64,000 nt of DNA from Streptomyces katrae (GCF_002028425.1 NZ_CP020042.1:3224001-3288000), one strand, 5' to 3'. Shown: positions 21,240-30,812, counted from the stretch's first letter. Numbers and translations: made by a program. Notes: generated from the letters alone by a model not told the origin.

Positions 21240-22739
21240 ATGTCCCCCTCCGCACGCCCGCCCGACGGCACGACCGCGCCCCGCACGGCGCCGGCCGCAT
21301 CCGCCGCGCCCGCCACCGCGCCCCCGGCGGAGCCGGCCGCGCCCACCGCCGGCGTGGCGCGCCCCGCCCGGCGGGCCCGGGCCGCCGCGTGGGCCCGGGC
21401 CCGGGCGCCGTACGTGCTGACCGCCGCGCTGTTCGCCGCGTACGCCACGCTCTCCGTGACCCGCCACCGGCGAATGGAGGACTCCTCCTACGACCTGGGC
21501 ATCTTCGAGCAGGCCGTCCGGGCCTACGCCCACCTCCAGGCGCCCGTCGTGGACCTGAAGGGCCCGGGCACCCTCGTCCTCGGCGACCACTTCAGCCCCG
21601 TCATCGCCCTGATCGCCCCGCTCTACCGGGTCTTCCCCGGCCCGGTCACCCTCCTGGTGGTGCAGGCGGCGCTGTTCGCGCTGTCGGCCCTGCCCGTGAC
21701 CCGGGCCTCGGCGCGGCTGCTGGGGCAGGCGCGGGGGCTCGCGCTCGGGGCGGCGTACGGGCTGTCCTGGGGGATCCAGCGGGCCGTCGAGTTCGACTTC
21801 CACGAGATCTGCTTCGCCGTACCGCTGATCGCCTTCGCCCTGGAGGCACTGCTGGCGGGCCGCTGGCGGGCGGCGGTGGCCTGGGGGCTGCCGCTGCTGC
21901 TGGTCAAGGAGGACCAGGGGCTCACCCTGGCGGCGCTGGCGCTCGTCGTCGCCTGGCGGGCCCGGCGCACCGACCGGAGGGCGGCCCGGCTGGCCCTCGG
22001 GGTGGCCGTGGCCGGGGCGGCGGCGGCCGCACTCGTGTTCACGGTGGTGATCCCCGCCTTCGCCGCCGACGGCTACACCTACTGGCAGAAGGCCGGCGGC
22101 CCCGGCGACGCTCTGCACGGCCTCGGCACGAAGCTCACCACCCTGGCCTGGGTGCTCGTCCCCACCAGCGGCCTGCTGGCCCTGCGCTCCCCGCTGCTGT
22201 GGGTGGCCCTGCCGACGCTGGGCTGGCGGTTCACCGCCGCCGACCCGAACTACTGGTCCACCGACTTCCATTACAGCGCCGTGCTGATGCCGGTGGTGAC
22301 GCTGGCGCTGGCCGACTCCCTCGACACCGTCCGGCGCAGCCCCCGGCCGTGGCTGCGCTCGTACGCCCACCAGCTGCCCGGCGCCGTGCTGGCCGCCGCG
22401 CTCGCGCTGAGCGCGACCAGCCTGCCGCTGGCCCGGCTCGGGGAGCGGGCCGCGTACGAGAAGCCGAAGCGGGCCGTCGCGGTCGAGCGGCTGCTGGCGC
22501 GGATCCCGGACGGGGTGTCGGTGGAGGCCGACTACCCGGCGCTGACCCGGCTGACCTCGCGCTGCCGGGTCTTCTGGCTCGGCGGCACGCGCGGGGTGCG
22601 CCCGGCCTACCTGGTCTTCGACAACGCCTCCGGCTGGGCCGGGGACCCACTGGCGTACGCGGGGCGGCTGCACCCGGGGTCGCGGTTCGCCCTGGTGGGC
22701 GAGGCGGGCGGGATGGTCCTGCTGGAACGGCAGCTGTAG
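21240..22739 (+). CDS. DUF2079 family membrane protein
   Basis: This 499-residue polytopic membrane protein begins with a long Ala/Pro/Arg-rich cytoplasmic tail (about 1-58), then 10 to 12 helices. The DUF2079 signature is the extracellular loop SSYDLGIFEQAVRAYAHLQA and LGDHFSPVIALIAPLYRVFP after helix one. These motifs recall GT-C-fold glycosyltransferases, where an acidic first loop is catalytic, but no function is established. The short C-terminal extracytoplasmic portion begins VERLLARIPDGVSVEADYPA. The gene is divergent from mfd. Confidence 0.88.
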   Translation: MSPSARPPDGTTAPRTAPAASAAPATAPPAEPAAPTAGVARPARRARAAAWARARAPYVLTAALFAAYATLSVTRHRRMEDSSYDLGIFEQAVRAYAHLQAPVVDLKGPGTLVLGDHFSPVIALIAPLYRVFPGPVTLLVVQAALFALSALPVTRASARLLGQARGLALGAAYGLSWGIQRAVEFDFHEICFAVPLIAFALEALLAGRWRAAVAWGLPLLLVKEDQGLTLAALALVVAWRARRTDRRAARLALGVAVAGAAAAALVFTVVIPAFAADGYTYWQKAGGPGDALHGLGTKLTTLAWVLVPTSGLLALRSPLLWVALPTLGWRFTAADPNYWSTDFHYSAVLMPVVTLALADSLDTVRRSPRPWLRSYAHQLPGAVLAAALALSATSLPLARLGERAAYEKPKRAVAVERLLARIPDGVSVEADYPALTRLTSRCRVFWLGGTRGVRPAYLVFDNASGWAGDPLAYAGRLHPGSRFALVGEAGGMVLLERQL

Positions 22740-22946
22740 GGGCGAAACCCGGCCCCGACGCCGCCCGGAGGAGCCGCCGGGGAATGACCGTGACGTGGCG
22801 CGCGGACCCCGGCCCGGCCGGCCTGGCCGCGCACGGCGCCGGCCCCGGGCCGCCCTCGCGGACGCCCCGGGGCCGGCGTGTTCCCCCGTACTCCCCCGTG
22901 GGGCCCCGGTTTCCCCGTGGGCTCCCGTACCTCCCCCGAAGGGAGC

Positions 22947-22967
22947 CCGGGACCCCGTGGGGTCCCG
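22947..22967 (-). terminator. Palindromic hairpin after ABC permease gene
   Basis: The sequence CGGGACCCC followed by GT and GGGGTCCCG forms a nearly perfect palindrome 28-48 bp past the permease stop. Around it (22880-22980) lie more CCCCCGTG/CCCGTAC stretches, giving a low-complexity convergent gap. It probably ends transcription from either side. Confidence 0.55.
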
Positions 22968-22994
22968 GTGCCTCCCCCGTACGACCGCCGGCGG

Positions 22995-25568
22995 CTACTC
23001 GCTGGCGATCGCGTTCAGGACGTTCATCCGCCCCGCCCGGAACGCCGGGACCAGTGCGGCGAACAGGCCCACCAGCGCCGAGCCCGCGAAGACCGCGATG
23101 ATCGTCGCCCACGGGATCTCCAGCACCTTCAGGCCCTGGAGGGCGAGGAGCTGCTGCGCGGTGGCGCCCCAGCCCATGCCCAGCCCCAGGCCCAGCAGGG
23201 CGCCGAAGAGCGCGATGACCACCGACTCCAGGCGGATCATCCGGCGCAGCTGGCGGCGCGAGAGGCCGATGGCGCGCATCAGGCCGATCTCCCGGGTCCG
23301 CTCGACCACCGAGAGGGCCAGCGTGTTCACGACGCCGAGCACCGCGACGACGATCGCCAGGGCGAGGAGGCCGTAGACCATGTTGAGCAGCTGCCCGACC
23401 TGGTCCTTGAGGTCCTTCTTGTAGTCGGTCTGGTTGAGCACCTTGTACTGCGGGTACTCGGCCATGGCCGCCTTGAGCGCCGTGTACGCGCTGTCGGCCT
23501 GCCCCTTGTGCGCCGTGGCCAGCAGCATGAACGGGCGCGGCAGCTGGTCGGCCGGCAGGTTGGCCTCGGCGGTGGCGGTGCTGATGTACTTCACGCCCTT
23601 GTCGAGGTTGCCCTCGTCCAGGGTGATCGCCGCGACCTTCAGCCTGACGGTCTTGCCGCCGTTGAAGGCCACGCCCAGTTCGTCGCCGACCTTCACGTGG
23701 TGCTTGACGGCGTACTCCGAGCCGACGGCCATCGAGCCGGGCGCGTACGCGTCCTGGTGCTGCCCGGCGCTCGTCTTGCGGCGGACGTCCTGGGCGTAGG
23801 AGGGGTCGGTGGCGCTGAGCCGGTCCTGGGCGGAGGTGCCGTCCGGGGCGGTGATCTTCGCCTCGACCTCGCGGTAGGCGGTGACGTGGTCCAGGCCCTT
23901 GACCCCGCGCATGGCCTGTTCGGCCTGCGGCATCAGCGGCTGGCCGCCCTGGGAGGCGACGATGTAGTCCGCGCCGACCGTGCGGTCGAGCTCGTCGGTG
24001 GCGGAGGCCACCATCGAGGAGCCGACGACCGACAGGCAGGCGACCAGCGCCAGTCCGATCATCAGCGCGGCGGCCGTGGCCCCCGTACGGCGCGGGTTGC
24101 GCAGGGCGTTGCGTTCGGCGAGCCGGCCGACGGAGCCGAAGGGCCGCAGGACGGGCGCGGCCAGCAGCCGGACCACGACGCCCGCCAGCAGCGGGCCGAT
24201 CACGATGAAGCCGATCAGGCTGAACAGGACGCCGACGGCCAGCCACAGCGAACCGGTGGAGGCCTTGTCGGCGGCCGCGGCGAGGAACAGGGCCGCGGCG
24301 CCGAGGCCGGTGAGGACCAGGCCGAGGACGGCGCGGACCGCGCCGGCCTTGCGGTCGCCGGGGGTGCCGGCGTCGCGCAGGGCGGCCATCGGGGAGACCT
24401 TGCCGGCCCGGCGGGCCGGGACGTAGGCGGCGACGACGGTGACGACGGTGCCCAGGACCAGGCCGGTGACTGGGGTGGTCCAGCGGACCGTCAGGTCGCC
24501 GGTGGACAGGTGCATGCCCATCTGGCCCATGAGCTTCATCAGGCCGACGGCCAGGCCGACGCCCGCCGCGACACCGGCGGCGGAGCCGACGACGCCCAGC
24601 AGCAGGGCCTCCAGCAGCACCGAGCGGTTGATCTGGCCCCGGTCGGAGCCGATGGCGCGCATCAGGCCGATCTCGCGGGTGCGCTGGGCGACCAGCATCG
24701 AGAAGGTGTTGAAGATCAGGAAGATGCCGACGAGGAAGGCGATGCCGGCGAACCCGAGCATCACGTACTTCATGACGTCGAGGAAGCCCATGTCCTTCTT
24801 GTTGGCGGCCGTGGCCTCCTTGGCCGTCTGCAGCTTGTAGGTGTCGGCGCCGAGGACCGAGGCCACGTTCTTCTTCAGCTGCTCGTCGCTGACGCCGTCC
24901 TTCGCGGTGACGTTGACGTGGGTGAAGGTGCCGGGCGCGCCGAGGAGCTTGTCCTGGGCGGTGGCGGTGTCGAAGTAGACGACGGCCGCGCCCGGGTTGG
25001 TGACCGTGAAGGAGGCGATGCCGCTGATCTTCGCGCGGACGTCACCGGTGATGGCGATGGTGCGCAGCTCGTCGCCGAGCTTCAGGTGGTGCTTGTCGGC
25101 GGTGTCGGCGTCGATCATCATCTCGGTCGGTCCGCGCGGGGCCCGGCCGGAGGTGATCTTCATGGACTTGAGCTCGCCGTCGGTCCAGTTGCCGGCGATG
25201 GTCGGGGCGCCGGTGGTGGAGCCCATGTTCTCGTTCTTGGCGTTGACGACCGTGACGGCCGTCGAGACGACGCCGCCCTCGGCGGACTTCACGCCCTCGG
25301 CGCCGCGCACCTTCTCCACGGCCGACCCGGGCAGCACCTGCGGGCGGCCGCGGTTCGGGTTCTCCTCGCCCTCCGCGGGCTCCTTCGGGCTGACGGTGAC
25401 GTCGGAGCTGGTGACGGCGAACAGCTTGTCGAAGGTGGTGTTCATGGTGTCGGTGAACACCAGGGTCCCGCAGACGAAGGCGACCGAGAGGAGCACGGCG
25501 ACGGCGGACAGCGCCATGCGGCCCTTGTGCGCGAAGAAGTTGCGCCGCGCGGTCTTCATGACGGTCAC
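22995..25568 (-). CDS. MacB/FtsX-type ABC transporter permease
   Basis: This 857-residue permease has two FtsX-type units. The N-terminal helix (MKTARRNFFAHKGRMALSAV) is followed by a MacB-like extracellular domain, then three helices beginning near MKYVMLGFAGIAFLVGIFLI. A second extracellular domain and another three-helix bundle end at NVLNAIASE. TREIGLMRAIGSDRGQINR and TREIGLMRAIGLSRRQLRR are the paired coupling loops. The best start is GTG at 25568, which overlaps the ATPase stop in a GTGA, so the two are translationally coupled. Such pairs usually export peptides or lipids or perform mechanotransduction; the substrate is unknown. Confidence 0.93.
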   Translation of the reverse strand: MTVMKTARRNFFAHKGRMALSAVAVLLSVAFVCGTLVFTDTMNTTFDKLFAVTSSDVTVSPKEPAEGEENPNRGRPQVLPGSAVEKVRGAEGVKSAEGGVVSTAVTVVNAKNENMGSTTGAPTIAGNWTDGELKSMKITSGRAPRGPTEMMIDADTADKHHLKLGDELRTIAITGDVRAKISGIASFTVTNPGAAVVYFDTATAQDKLLGAPGTFTHVNVTAKDGVSDEQLKKNVASVLGADTYKLQTAKEATAANKKDMGFLDVMKYVMLGFAGIAFLVGIFLIFNTFSMLVAQRTREIGLMRAIGSDRGQINRSVLLEALLLGVVGSAAGVAAGVGLAVGLMKLMGQMGMHLSTGDLTVRWTTPVTGLVLGTVVTVVAAYVPARRAGKVSPMAALRDAGTPGDRKAGAVRAVLGLVLTGLGAAALFLAAAADKASTGSLWLAVGVLFSLIGFIVIGPLLAGVVVRLLAAPVLRPFGSVGRLAERNALRNPRRTGATAAALMIGLALVACLSVVGSSMVASATDELDRTVGADYIVASQGGQPLMPQAEQAMRGVKGLDHVTAYREVEAKITAPDGTSAQDRLSATDPSYAQDVRRKTSAGQHQDAYAPGSMAVGSEYAVKHHVKVGDELGVAFNGGKTVRLKVAAITLDEGNLDKGVKYISTATAEANLPADQLPRPFMLLATAHKGQADSAYTALKAAMAEYPQYKVLNQTDYKKDLKDQVGQLLNMVYGLLALAIVVAVLGVVNTLALSVVERTREIGLMRAIGLSRRQLRRMIRLESVVIALFGALLGLGLGMGWGATAQQLLALQGLKVLEIPWATIIAVFAGSALVGLFAALVPAFRAGRMNVLNAIASE

Positions 25569-26353
25569 GAGGTCCGCCCGCGCGCGTCGAAGTCCTTCAT
25601 CCGGTCCAGGACCTGGTCGGCGGTGGGCCCGTACATCTCGTCGACGATGCGGCCGTCGGCGAGGAAGACGACGCGGTCGGCATAGGAGGCGGCGACCGGG
25701 TCGTGGGTGACCATCACGATGGTCTGGGCGAGCTCGTCCACCGACTGGCGCAGGAAGCCGAGGACCTCGGCCCCCGCCCGCGAGTCCAGGTTTCCGGTGG
25801 GCTCGTCCCCGAAGATGATCGCCGGGCGGGCGGCGAGGGCGCGGGCGACCGCCACGCGCTGCTGCTGGCCGCCGGACAGCTCGGTCGGACGGTGCTTGAG
25901 GCGCCCGGCGAGGCCGACGGTCTGCACCACGCGCTCCAGCCACTGCGGATCGGCCTTGCGGCCCGCGATGTCCATGGGGAGGGTGATGTTCTCCAGGGCG
26001 TTCAGCGTCGGCAGCAGGTTGAACGCCTGGAAGATGAAGCCGATCTTGTCGCGGCGCAGCTGGGTGAGCTTCTTGTCCTTGAGGCCGGTGATCTCGGTGT
26101 CCTCAAGGTGGATCTGCCCGCTGGTCACCGTGTCCAGGCCGGCCAGGCAGTGCATGAGGGTGGACTTGCCGGAGCCGGAGGGGCCCATGATCGCGGTGAA
26201 CCGGCCGCGGTGGATGTCCACGTCCACGTGGTCAAGGGCGACGACGCGGGTCTCGCCGGAGCCGTACGCCTTGACGACCTGGCGCGCCCGTGCGGCCACG
26301 GAGCCGTGTCCCCCGCCGCTTCCGTGCCTGGTCTCGGTCATCGCCGTTGTCAC
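25565..26353 (-). CDS. MacB-type ABC transporter ATP-binding protein
   Basis: This 262-residue ATPase has Walker A GPSGSGKST, Q-loop FIFQAFNLLPTLNALENI, signature LSGGQQQRVAVARAL, Walker B AIIFGDEPTGNLDS and H-loop VTHD. These are the LolD/MacB subfamily features. I chose GTG at 26353 because GGGGAG stands 5-6 nt before it; ATG at 26341 is also possible. It energises the overlapping permease. The 361-bp space upstream to the MFS gene holds the divergent promoters; a palindrome there is listed separately. Confidence 0.95.
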   Translation of the reverse strand: MTTAMTETRHGSGGGHGSVAARARQVVKAYGSGETRVVALDHVDVDIHRGRFTAIMGPSGSGKSTLMHCLAGLDTVTSGQIHLEDTEITGLKDKKLTQLRRDKIGFIFQAFNLLPTLNALENITLPMDIAGRKADPQWLERVVQTVGLAGRLKHRPTELSGGQQQRVAVARALAARPAIIFGDEPTGNLDSRAGAEVLGFLRQSVDELAQTIVMVTHDPVAASYADRVVFLADGRIVDEMYGPTADQVLDRMKDFDARGRTS

Positions 26354-26608
26354 TGCTTCTCCCCTGTTGGTGTGGTGCGTGCGTCCGTGCCTACCGCCGC
26401 GTGCGTAACTGCGTGCATGCGTCCGCGCGTCGCCTTCGTGAAGTCTGCTGAACGGGGGTGCCCGGCGCCCTGGTGCCCGTCGCCGTATCCGCCGGGGGTT
26501 AACCCCACCTCGCCCCCGCGGCCCCGCCCATGTGAACCAGTTAAAGACGTGCCGGGCCCTTCGGCCTCCTCCGCCGGGACGAAAGTCCCATGGGCCCAAT
26601 TGCTGAGG

Positions 26609-26622
26609 GACCCCTAGGGGTC
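26609..26622. promoter_or_regulatory. 14-bp perfect palindrome between ABC and MFS genes
   Basis: GACCCCTAGGGGTC is a perfect palindrome about 95 bp before the MFS start in the 361-bp divergent gap 26354-26714. It may be an operator, for example for a repressor of the efflux pump, but no regulator gene is adjacent. The rest of the gap shows nothing else I can support. Confidence 0.4.
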
Positions 26623-26714
26623 GTCCCCCCTGCGGTGGACGGGACGTAGGGGGCACCGCCCGGGTCACCCCGCGTGAGATGGGGATTCCGCCCGGCCCAC
26701 CCCGGTGAGAGGGT

Positions 26715-28331
26715 GTGCACGCGCGGACGAAGGGAGAGGCCGGTGGAGACGGACGAGGGCGGGGGCGGATCCCCCGCGGAGGGGCGGCCGGCGCCGCCGG
26801 GGGAAAGGTTTCCGCCGGGGAGGCGGAGGCCGGCATACCCGTCCAGGGCCGGCCCCCGGCGAAGGTCGTCGCCTCGCTGATGCTGTGCATGGCCCTGGTC
26901 GCCCTCGACCTCACGATCGTCTCGACCGCCGTCCCCCAGATCGTCGGGGACATCGGCGGTTTCTCCGTCTTCTCCTGGCTGTTCTCCGGCTACCTCCTCG
27001 CCGTGACCGTCACCCTCCCCGTCTACGGCAAACTCAGCGACACCTTCGGCCGCAAACCGGTCCTGGTCTTCGGCACCGCCCTGTTCCTCGTCGGCTCGCT
27101 GCTGTGCGCGTCCGCCTGGAACATGGCCGCGCTGATCGCCTTCCGGATCGTCCAGGGGCTGGGCGGCGGCGCCCTGCAGAGCACCGTGCAGACCCTGGCC
27201 GCCGACCTCTACCCGCTGCGCGAGCGCCCGCGCATCCAGGCCCGGATGACCACCGTGTGGGCGAGCTCCGCGCTCATCGGCCCGGCCCTCGGCGGAGTGA
27301 TCGCGGGGTACGCGGGGTGGCGCTGGACCTTCCTGATCAACGTGCCGATGGCCGGGCTGGCCCTGTGGCTGACCGTCCGCCACCTGACCGAACCCCGGCG
27401 CTCCCCGGGCCGGCGCGGGCCCGTCGACTGGGCGGGGGCGCTCGGGATCTTCGCGTGCGGCGGGCTGCTGCTGTTCGCGCTGGTCCAGGGCGGGGTGGCC
27501 TGGCCCTGGCTGTCCCCGCCGTCGCTGGGGCTGCTGGGCGCGAGCGCGGTGCTGGCGGCGGTCGTGGTGCGGGTGGAGCGCAGGGCCGCGGACCCGATCC
27601 TGCCCGGGTGGGTGTGGCGCCGGCGGACCATCGCCGCCGTCAACCTGGCGATGGGGGCGCTGGGGCTGCTGATGGTCGCCCCGATGGTGTTCATGCCGAC
27701 CTACGCCCAGTCCGTGCTGGGGCTCGGCCCGGTCGGGGCGGGGCTGGTGACGGGCCTGATGACCCTGAGCTGGCCGCTGTCGGCCGCCGTCTGCCAGCAC
27801 GTGTACCGGCGCATCGGCTTCCGAGACACCGCCGCCCTGGGGATGGGGCTGGCCGCGGCGGTGCTGTTCTCCTTCACCCTGCTTCCCTACCCGGCGCGGC
27901 CCTGGCAGCCCGCGGTGATCATGCTGCTGCTGGGGGCGGCGCTGGGCCTGTTCCAGCTGCCGCTGATGGCCGGGGTGCAGTCCACCGTGGGCTGGGCCGA
28001 GCGCGGCACGACCACCGCCTCGGTGCTCTTCTGCCGCACCGTCGGGCAGGCCGTGGGGGCCGCGCTGATGGGGGCGGTGGCCAACGCGACCGTCGCCGCC
28101 CGGCTGGCACGGGAGCGCGAGCCGGGGCTGCCGCACCGGCTGGAGGACGTGTCACGCGCCCTGGCCGAGCCGGGCAGCCTCTCACGGGCCGCGTCGGAGC
28201 ACCTGCGGGAGGCGGTGGCGGCCGCGGTGCACCACATCTTCCTCGGCGCGGCGTTCGCCGGGGTCGCGGCGGTGCTGGTGCTGCTGCTCGTGGCGCCCAG
28301 ACGGTTCCCCGTCCTGCCGGAACACGAATGA
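26715..28331 (+). CDS. MFS efflux transporter, DHA2 (14-TM) family
   Basis: This protein of up to 538 residues is an EmrB/QacA-type drug:H+ antiporter. Motif C-like and family features are visible: LVALDLTIVSTAVPQIVGDI in helix 1, YGKLSDTFGRKPVLVFGTAL as motif A, and ALIGPALGGVIAGYAGWRWT as motif C. Fourteen helices fit the hydrophobicity. The first ~45 residues are Gly/Ala/Arg-rich, so the true start may lie downstream of the GTG at 26715. It is predicted to export hydrophobic compounds; the substrate is unknown. No regulator of the TetR or MarR type is next to it. Confidence 0.9.
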   Translation: MHARTKGEAGGDGRGRGRIPRGGAAGAAGGKVSAGEAEAGIPVQGRPPAKVVASLMLCMALVALDLTIVSTAVPQIVGDIGGFSVFSWLFSGYLLAVTVTLPVYGKLSDTFGRKPVLVFGTALFLVGSLLCASAWNMAALIAFRIVQGLGGGALQSTVQTLAADLYPLRERPRIQARMTTVWASSALIGPALGGVIAGYAGWRWTFLINVPMAGLALWLTVRHLTEPRRSPGRRGPVDWAGALGIFACGGLLLFALVQGGVAWPWLSPPSLGLLGASAVLAAVVVRVERRAADPILPGWVWRRRTIAAVNLAMGALGLLMVAPMVFMPTYAQSVLGLGPVGAGLVTGLMTLSWPLSAAVCQHVYRRIGFRDTAALGMGLAAAVLFSFTLLPYPARPWQPAVIMLLLGAALGLFQLPLMAGVQSTVGWAERGTTTASVLFCRTVGQAVGAALMGAVANATVAARLAREREPGLPHRLEDVSRALAEPGSLSRAASEHLREAVAAAVHHIFLGAAFAGVAAVLVLLLVAPRRFPVLPEHE

Positions 28332-28406
28332 CAGCCGCTTGACAACTTGTCATGCCCGCCCTGCTCGGGTGACGCTCTCCCCACGACCACACCCCGGGGG
28401 GACGAC

Positions 28407-29252
28407 ATGGCATCCGCACTCTTCGCACTGGCGTTACTGGCCGCCCTGGCCGGACCCGTCACCCTGCGCCTGTACCGCAGGCCCGGCTTCGTCACCGGAC
28501 GCGACGGCCGGCTCTCCACCTCGACCACCCTGGCCCTGGCCTGGACGGTGATCCTGGTCTGGCTGCTGCTCACCATCCTCGGCTACGGGCTGACGGCCGG
28601 CGGCGGAACCGGCTACTTCCGCGGCGAACACGGCCCGCTGTCCGCCCTGACCACCGTCTACCTCCCGCTGCTCGGCGGCCCGTACGTCGCCCTGATCGCG
28701 GCGAAAACGGTCGTCGGCATCCGGGTGGAGCACGGCACCCTGGCCAAGCCGGCCCCGAAGCCCACCGCCACCGGCCGCCGGCCGCTGCGGGAGCTCATCG
28801 CCAACGACAGCGGCCGCACCGACCTCGTGGACCTCCAGTACGTGGCCCTGAGCGCGGTGACGATGCTGTACGTCGTCCTGTTCTTCCTCTCCGACGTGGG
28901 CGGCGGCCTGCCGGAACTCCCGGCCGAGATCTGGGCCCTGACCGGCGCTCCGGCGGGGGCGTACCTGGTCAACAAGATGGCCACCCGCGGCAACCCCGTC
29001 ATCACCCACGCCGCCGTCAGCCCCGACGGCGTCCTCACGGTCGAGGGCGGCGGCTTCACCGACCCCCGCCTCACGGTGGACGACACCCCCCTCCCGGCGG
29101 TCCAGGACCCGGCGACCGGCTCCCTCACGGCCACCCTCCCGCCCGACACCACACCCCCCTTCACGGTGGTGGTCACCTCCCGCGGCCTGCGCAGCGACCC
29201 CTACCGCCACACCCCCGCCCAGACCACCCCCGCCCGGCCGCCCGCCGGTTAG
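28407..29252 (+). CDS. Unknown membrane protein with C-terminal Ig-like domain
   Basis: This 281-residue protein has an N-terminal helix (about 1-19), a second (about 42-64), a third (about 83-103) and one or two near residues 145-185. A C-terminal beta-rich region with GNPVITHAAVSPDGVLTVEG then VTSRGLRSDPY resembles an IPT/TIG-type immunoglobulin-like fold. I chose ATG at 28407 because a run of G stands 6 nt upstream; a GTG 60 nt earlier lacks support. I do not recognise a named family. It follows the MFS gene by 75 bp on the same strand. Confidence 0.75.
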   Translation: MASALFALALLAALAGPVTLRLYRRPGFVTGRDGRLSTSTTLALAWTVILVWLLLTILGYGLTAGGGTGYFRGEHGPLSALTTVYLPLLGGPYVALIAAKTVVGIRVEHGTLAKPAPKPTATGRRPLRELIANDSGRTDLVDLQYVALSAVTMLYVVLFFLSDVGGGLPELPAEIWALTGAPAGAYLVNKMATRGNPVITHAAVSPDGVLTVEGGGFTDPRLTVDDTPLPAVQDPATGSLTATLPPDTTPPFTVVVTSRGLRSDPYRHTPAQTTPARPPAG

Positions 29253-29256
29253 CGCG

Positions 29257-29306
29257 TGCCCGGGGTCCGGTCGGCAACGCGGCACACCGCGACCGGGCCC
29301 CGGGCA
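29257..29306. terminator. Bidirectional hairpin between convergent genes
   Basis: A 17-bp stem with one mismatch (TGCCCGGGGTCCGGTCG at 29257-29273 pairing with CGACCGGGCCCCGGGCA at 29290-29306) fills the 55-bp gap between the two converging stops. It should terminate both. Confidence 0.75.
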
Positions 29307-29307
29307 G

Positions 29308-29724
29308 CTACGTCCCGTCCCGCGTCCAGACCAGTACCGCCTGATCCCCTTCCGGCACCCCTCCGGCGCGACGGTACGTCGCCAGTGCCGCCGCGTTGTC
29401 CTCGTCCGTGACCGTCCACATGCCGTAGCAGTCGCGTTCGCGCGCCAGACCGGCGAGCGCGGCCACCAGGGCCCGGCCGACACCACGCCCGCGGAACGAG
29501 TCGTCCACTCCCAGCTCGTACAGGAACATCTCGGTCCCCTTGTCCGGATGCGTCATCTCGACACCGGTGACCATCCCTGCCGGGACGCCGTCCACGTAGG
29601 CGATCAGAAGGTGGTGACGCTCGTCGGCCAGAAACCGTGCGGTCGCCCCCGGTTGAGGGAACGCATCGAAAAGGTGCCCGGCGGCCCTGACGTCCTCGGC
29701 CTCAGTGACGCGACGGATCTCCAT
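29308..29724 (-). CDS. GNAT acetyltransferase of the AAC(3)-I-like type
   Basis: This 138-residue GNAT protein shows the compact layout of AAC(3)-I-type and related acetyltransferases: VRAAGHLFDAFPQPGATARF at the N-terminus, LYELGVDDSFRGRGVGRALV for acetyl-CoA binding, and DEDNAAALATYRRAGG near the end. The similarity to aminoglycoside 3-N-acetyltransferases is by layout only; most chromosomal homologues have unknown substrates, so resistance should not be assumed. The ATG at 29724 is the only sensible start. It is followed by the shared hairpin. Confidence 0.85.
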   Translation of the reverse strand: MEIRRVTEAEDVRAAGHLFDAFPQPGATARFLADERHHLLIAYVDGVPAGMVTGVEMTHPDKGTEMFLYELGVDDSFRGRGVGRALVAALAGLARERDCYGMWTVTDEDNAAALATYRRAGGVPEGDQAVLVWTRDGT

Positions 29725-29780
29725 GCGGGGATCCTGACAGGTCCCGGCACACAGGGCACCGGCTTTCCCCCGAGCTGGGG

Positions 29781-30680
29781 CTACCCCTCCGCCGGCGCCC
29801 GTCCCGTCAGGGCCGCCAGGCTCGAGCGGACGTGGTTCATGTGCGCCCGCATCTCCTCCTGCGCCTCCGCGTGCTCCCGCAGGATCCGGTCCGTCTCCCG
29901 CACCACCCGCTCGGCCCGCACCCGCGCCTGCGCCACCAGCTCCGCCGCCCGCGCCTCCGCGTCCTCCTGCCCGTGCCGCGCCGACTCCTCCGCCTCCGCG
30001 AACCCCCGCCGCGCCTCCGCCAACCGCCCCTGCGCGTACCGCTCCATCTCCGCCAGCCGCGCCTCCAGCTCCGCCTCCCGCGCCGCCGCCTCCCGCCCGG
30101 CGGCGTCCCACCGCTCAACCTGCTCCTGCTCCCGCTCCGCGAGCAACGCCTGCGACCGCCGCCGCGCCTCCGCCAGCCCGGCCTGCGCCTCGGCCCGCCA
30201 TCCCGCGGCGTCCTCGCGCGCCTTCGCCCGCGCCTCGTCCGCCTCCCGCTGCGCCCGCAACAGCCCCTGCCGCGCCCGCACCTCGGTCTGCTCCCGCACC
30301 GCCTCCGCGTCGTGCCGCGCCAGCTCCGCCACCCGCTCCGCGTGCGCCTCGGCCGCCCCCGCCGCCTCCGCCGCGTCCGCCCGCGCGTCCGCCCGCAGGA
30401 CCTCCGCCTCCTCCTGGGCCAGCGACAGGATCCGCCGGGCGCGCTCGCTCAGCTCGTCGTACGTCTGCGGAGCCAGCGCCGCCACCGCCGCACGCAGCCG
30501 CTCCGCCTCCTCCTCCATCTGCCGCGCCAGGACGGTCAGCCGTGCCACCCGTTCCCAGGCCTCGTCCCGGCTGCCGGCCAGCCGGGCGACATACCGGTCG
30601 ACGTCCTCCGGCCGGTAGCCGCGGCCGCCGCGCACGGTCGAGAAACCCTGGGGTCCGTGAGGTGACATGGGTGCACTCAT
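29781..30680 (-). CDS. DivIVA-like long coiled-coil protein
   Basis: This 299-residue protein begins with a DivIVA-type N-terminus (GFSTVRGGRGYRPEDVDRYV), then continues as an almost uninterrupted coiled coil from about 40 to 285, very rich in Ala, Glu and Arg. Streptomyces homologues are often labelled cellulose-binding protein; they are related in style to the polarity and cytoskeleton proteins DivIVA, Scy and FilP. A role in cell shape or polar growth is inference. The second methionine (30668) is an alternative start. No signal peptide or membrane segment is visible. It lies beside the toxin/immunity cluster but is separated from it by a strong terminator. Confidence 0.85.
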   Translation of the reverse strand: MSAPMSPHGPQGFSTVRGGRGYRPEDVDRYVARLAGSRDEAWERVARLTVLARQMEEEAERLRAAVAALAPQTYDELSERARRILSLAQEEAEVLRADARADAAEAAGAAEAHAERVAELARHDAEAVREQTEVRARQGLLRAQREADEARAKAREDAAGWRAEAQAGLAEARRRSQALLAEREQEQVERWDAAGREAAAREAELEARLAEMERYAQGRLAEARRGFAEAEESARHGQEDAEARAAELVAQARVRAERVVRETDRILREHAEAQEEMRAHMNHVRSSLAALTGRAPAEG

Positions 30681-30744
30681 CCTGGAAGCGCCTCTCTCGC
30701 GGGGATTCCCGTCAAGGATGCGTCATTTGAGGCCAGAAGCCTGA

Positions 30745-30787
30745 ATGGCCGGGCCGGGACCCCCGTCGAGGGTCCCGGCCCGGCCAT
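30745..30787 (-). terminator. Strong hairpin after the SUKH-4 gene
   Basis: A perfect 18-bp stem (left arm 30745-30762, right arm 30770-30787) with a 7-nt loop CCGTCGA lies 26 bp past the SUKH-4 stop. It is one of the most stable hairpins in the window and defines the end of the SUKH operon. Confidence 0.8.
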
Positions 30788-30812
30788 CCGTCCGATCAAC
30801 GGACCCGCCCGA

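Noticed and set aside
29308..29724. Aminoglycoside resistance gene
   Set aside because: The similarity is to the general compact GNAT layout; resistance cannot be inferred from sequence alone.
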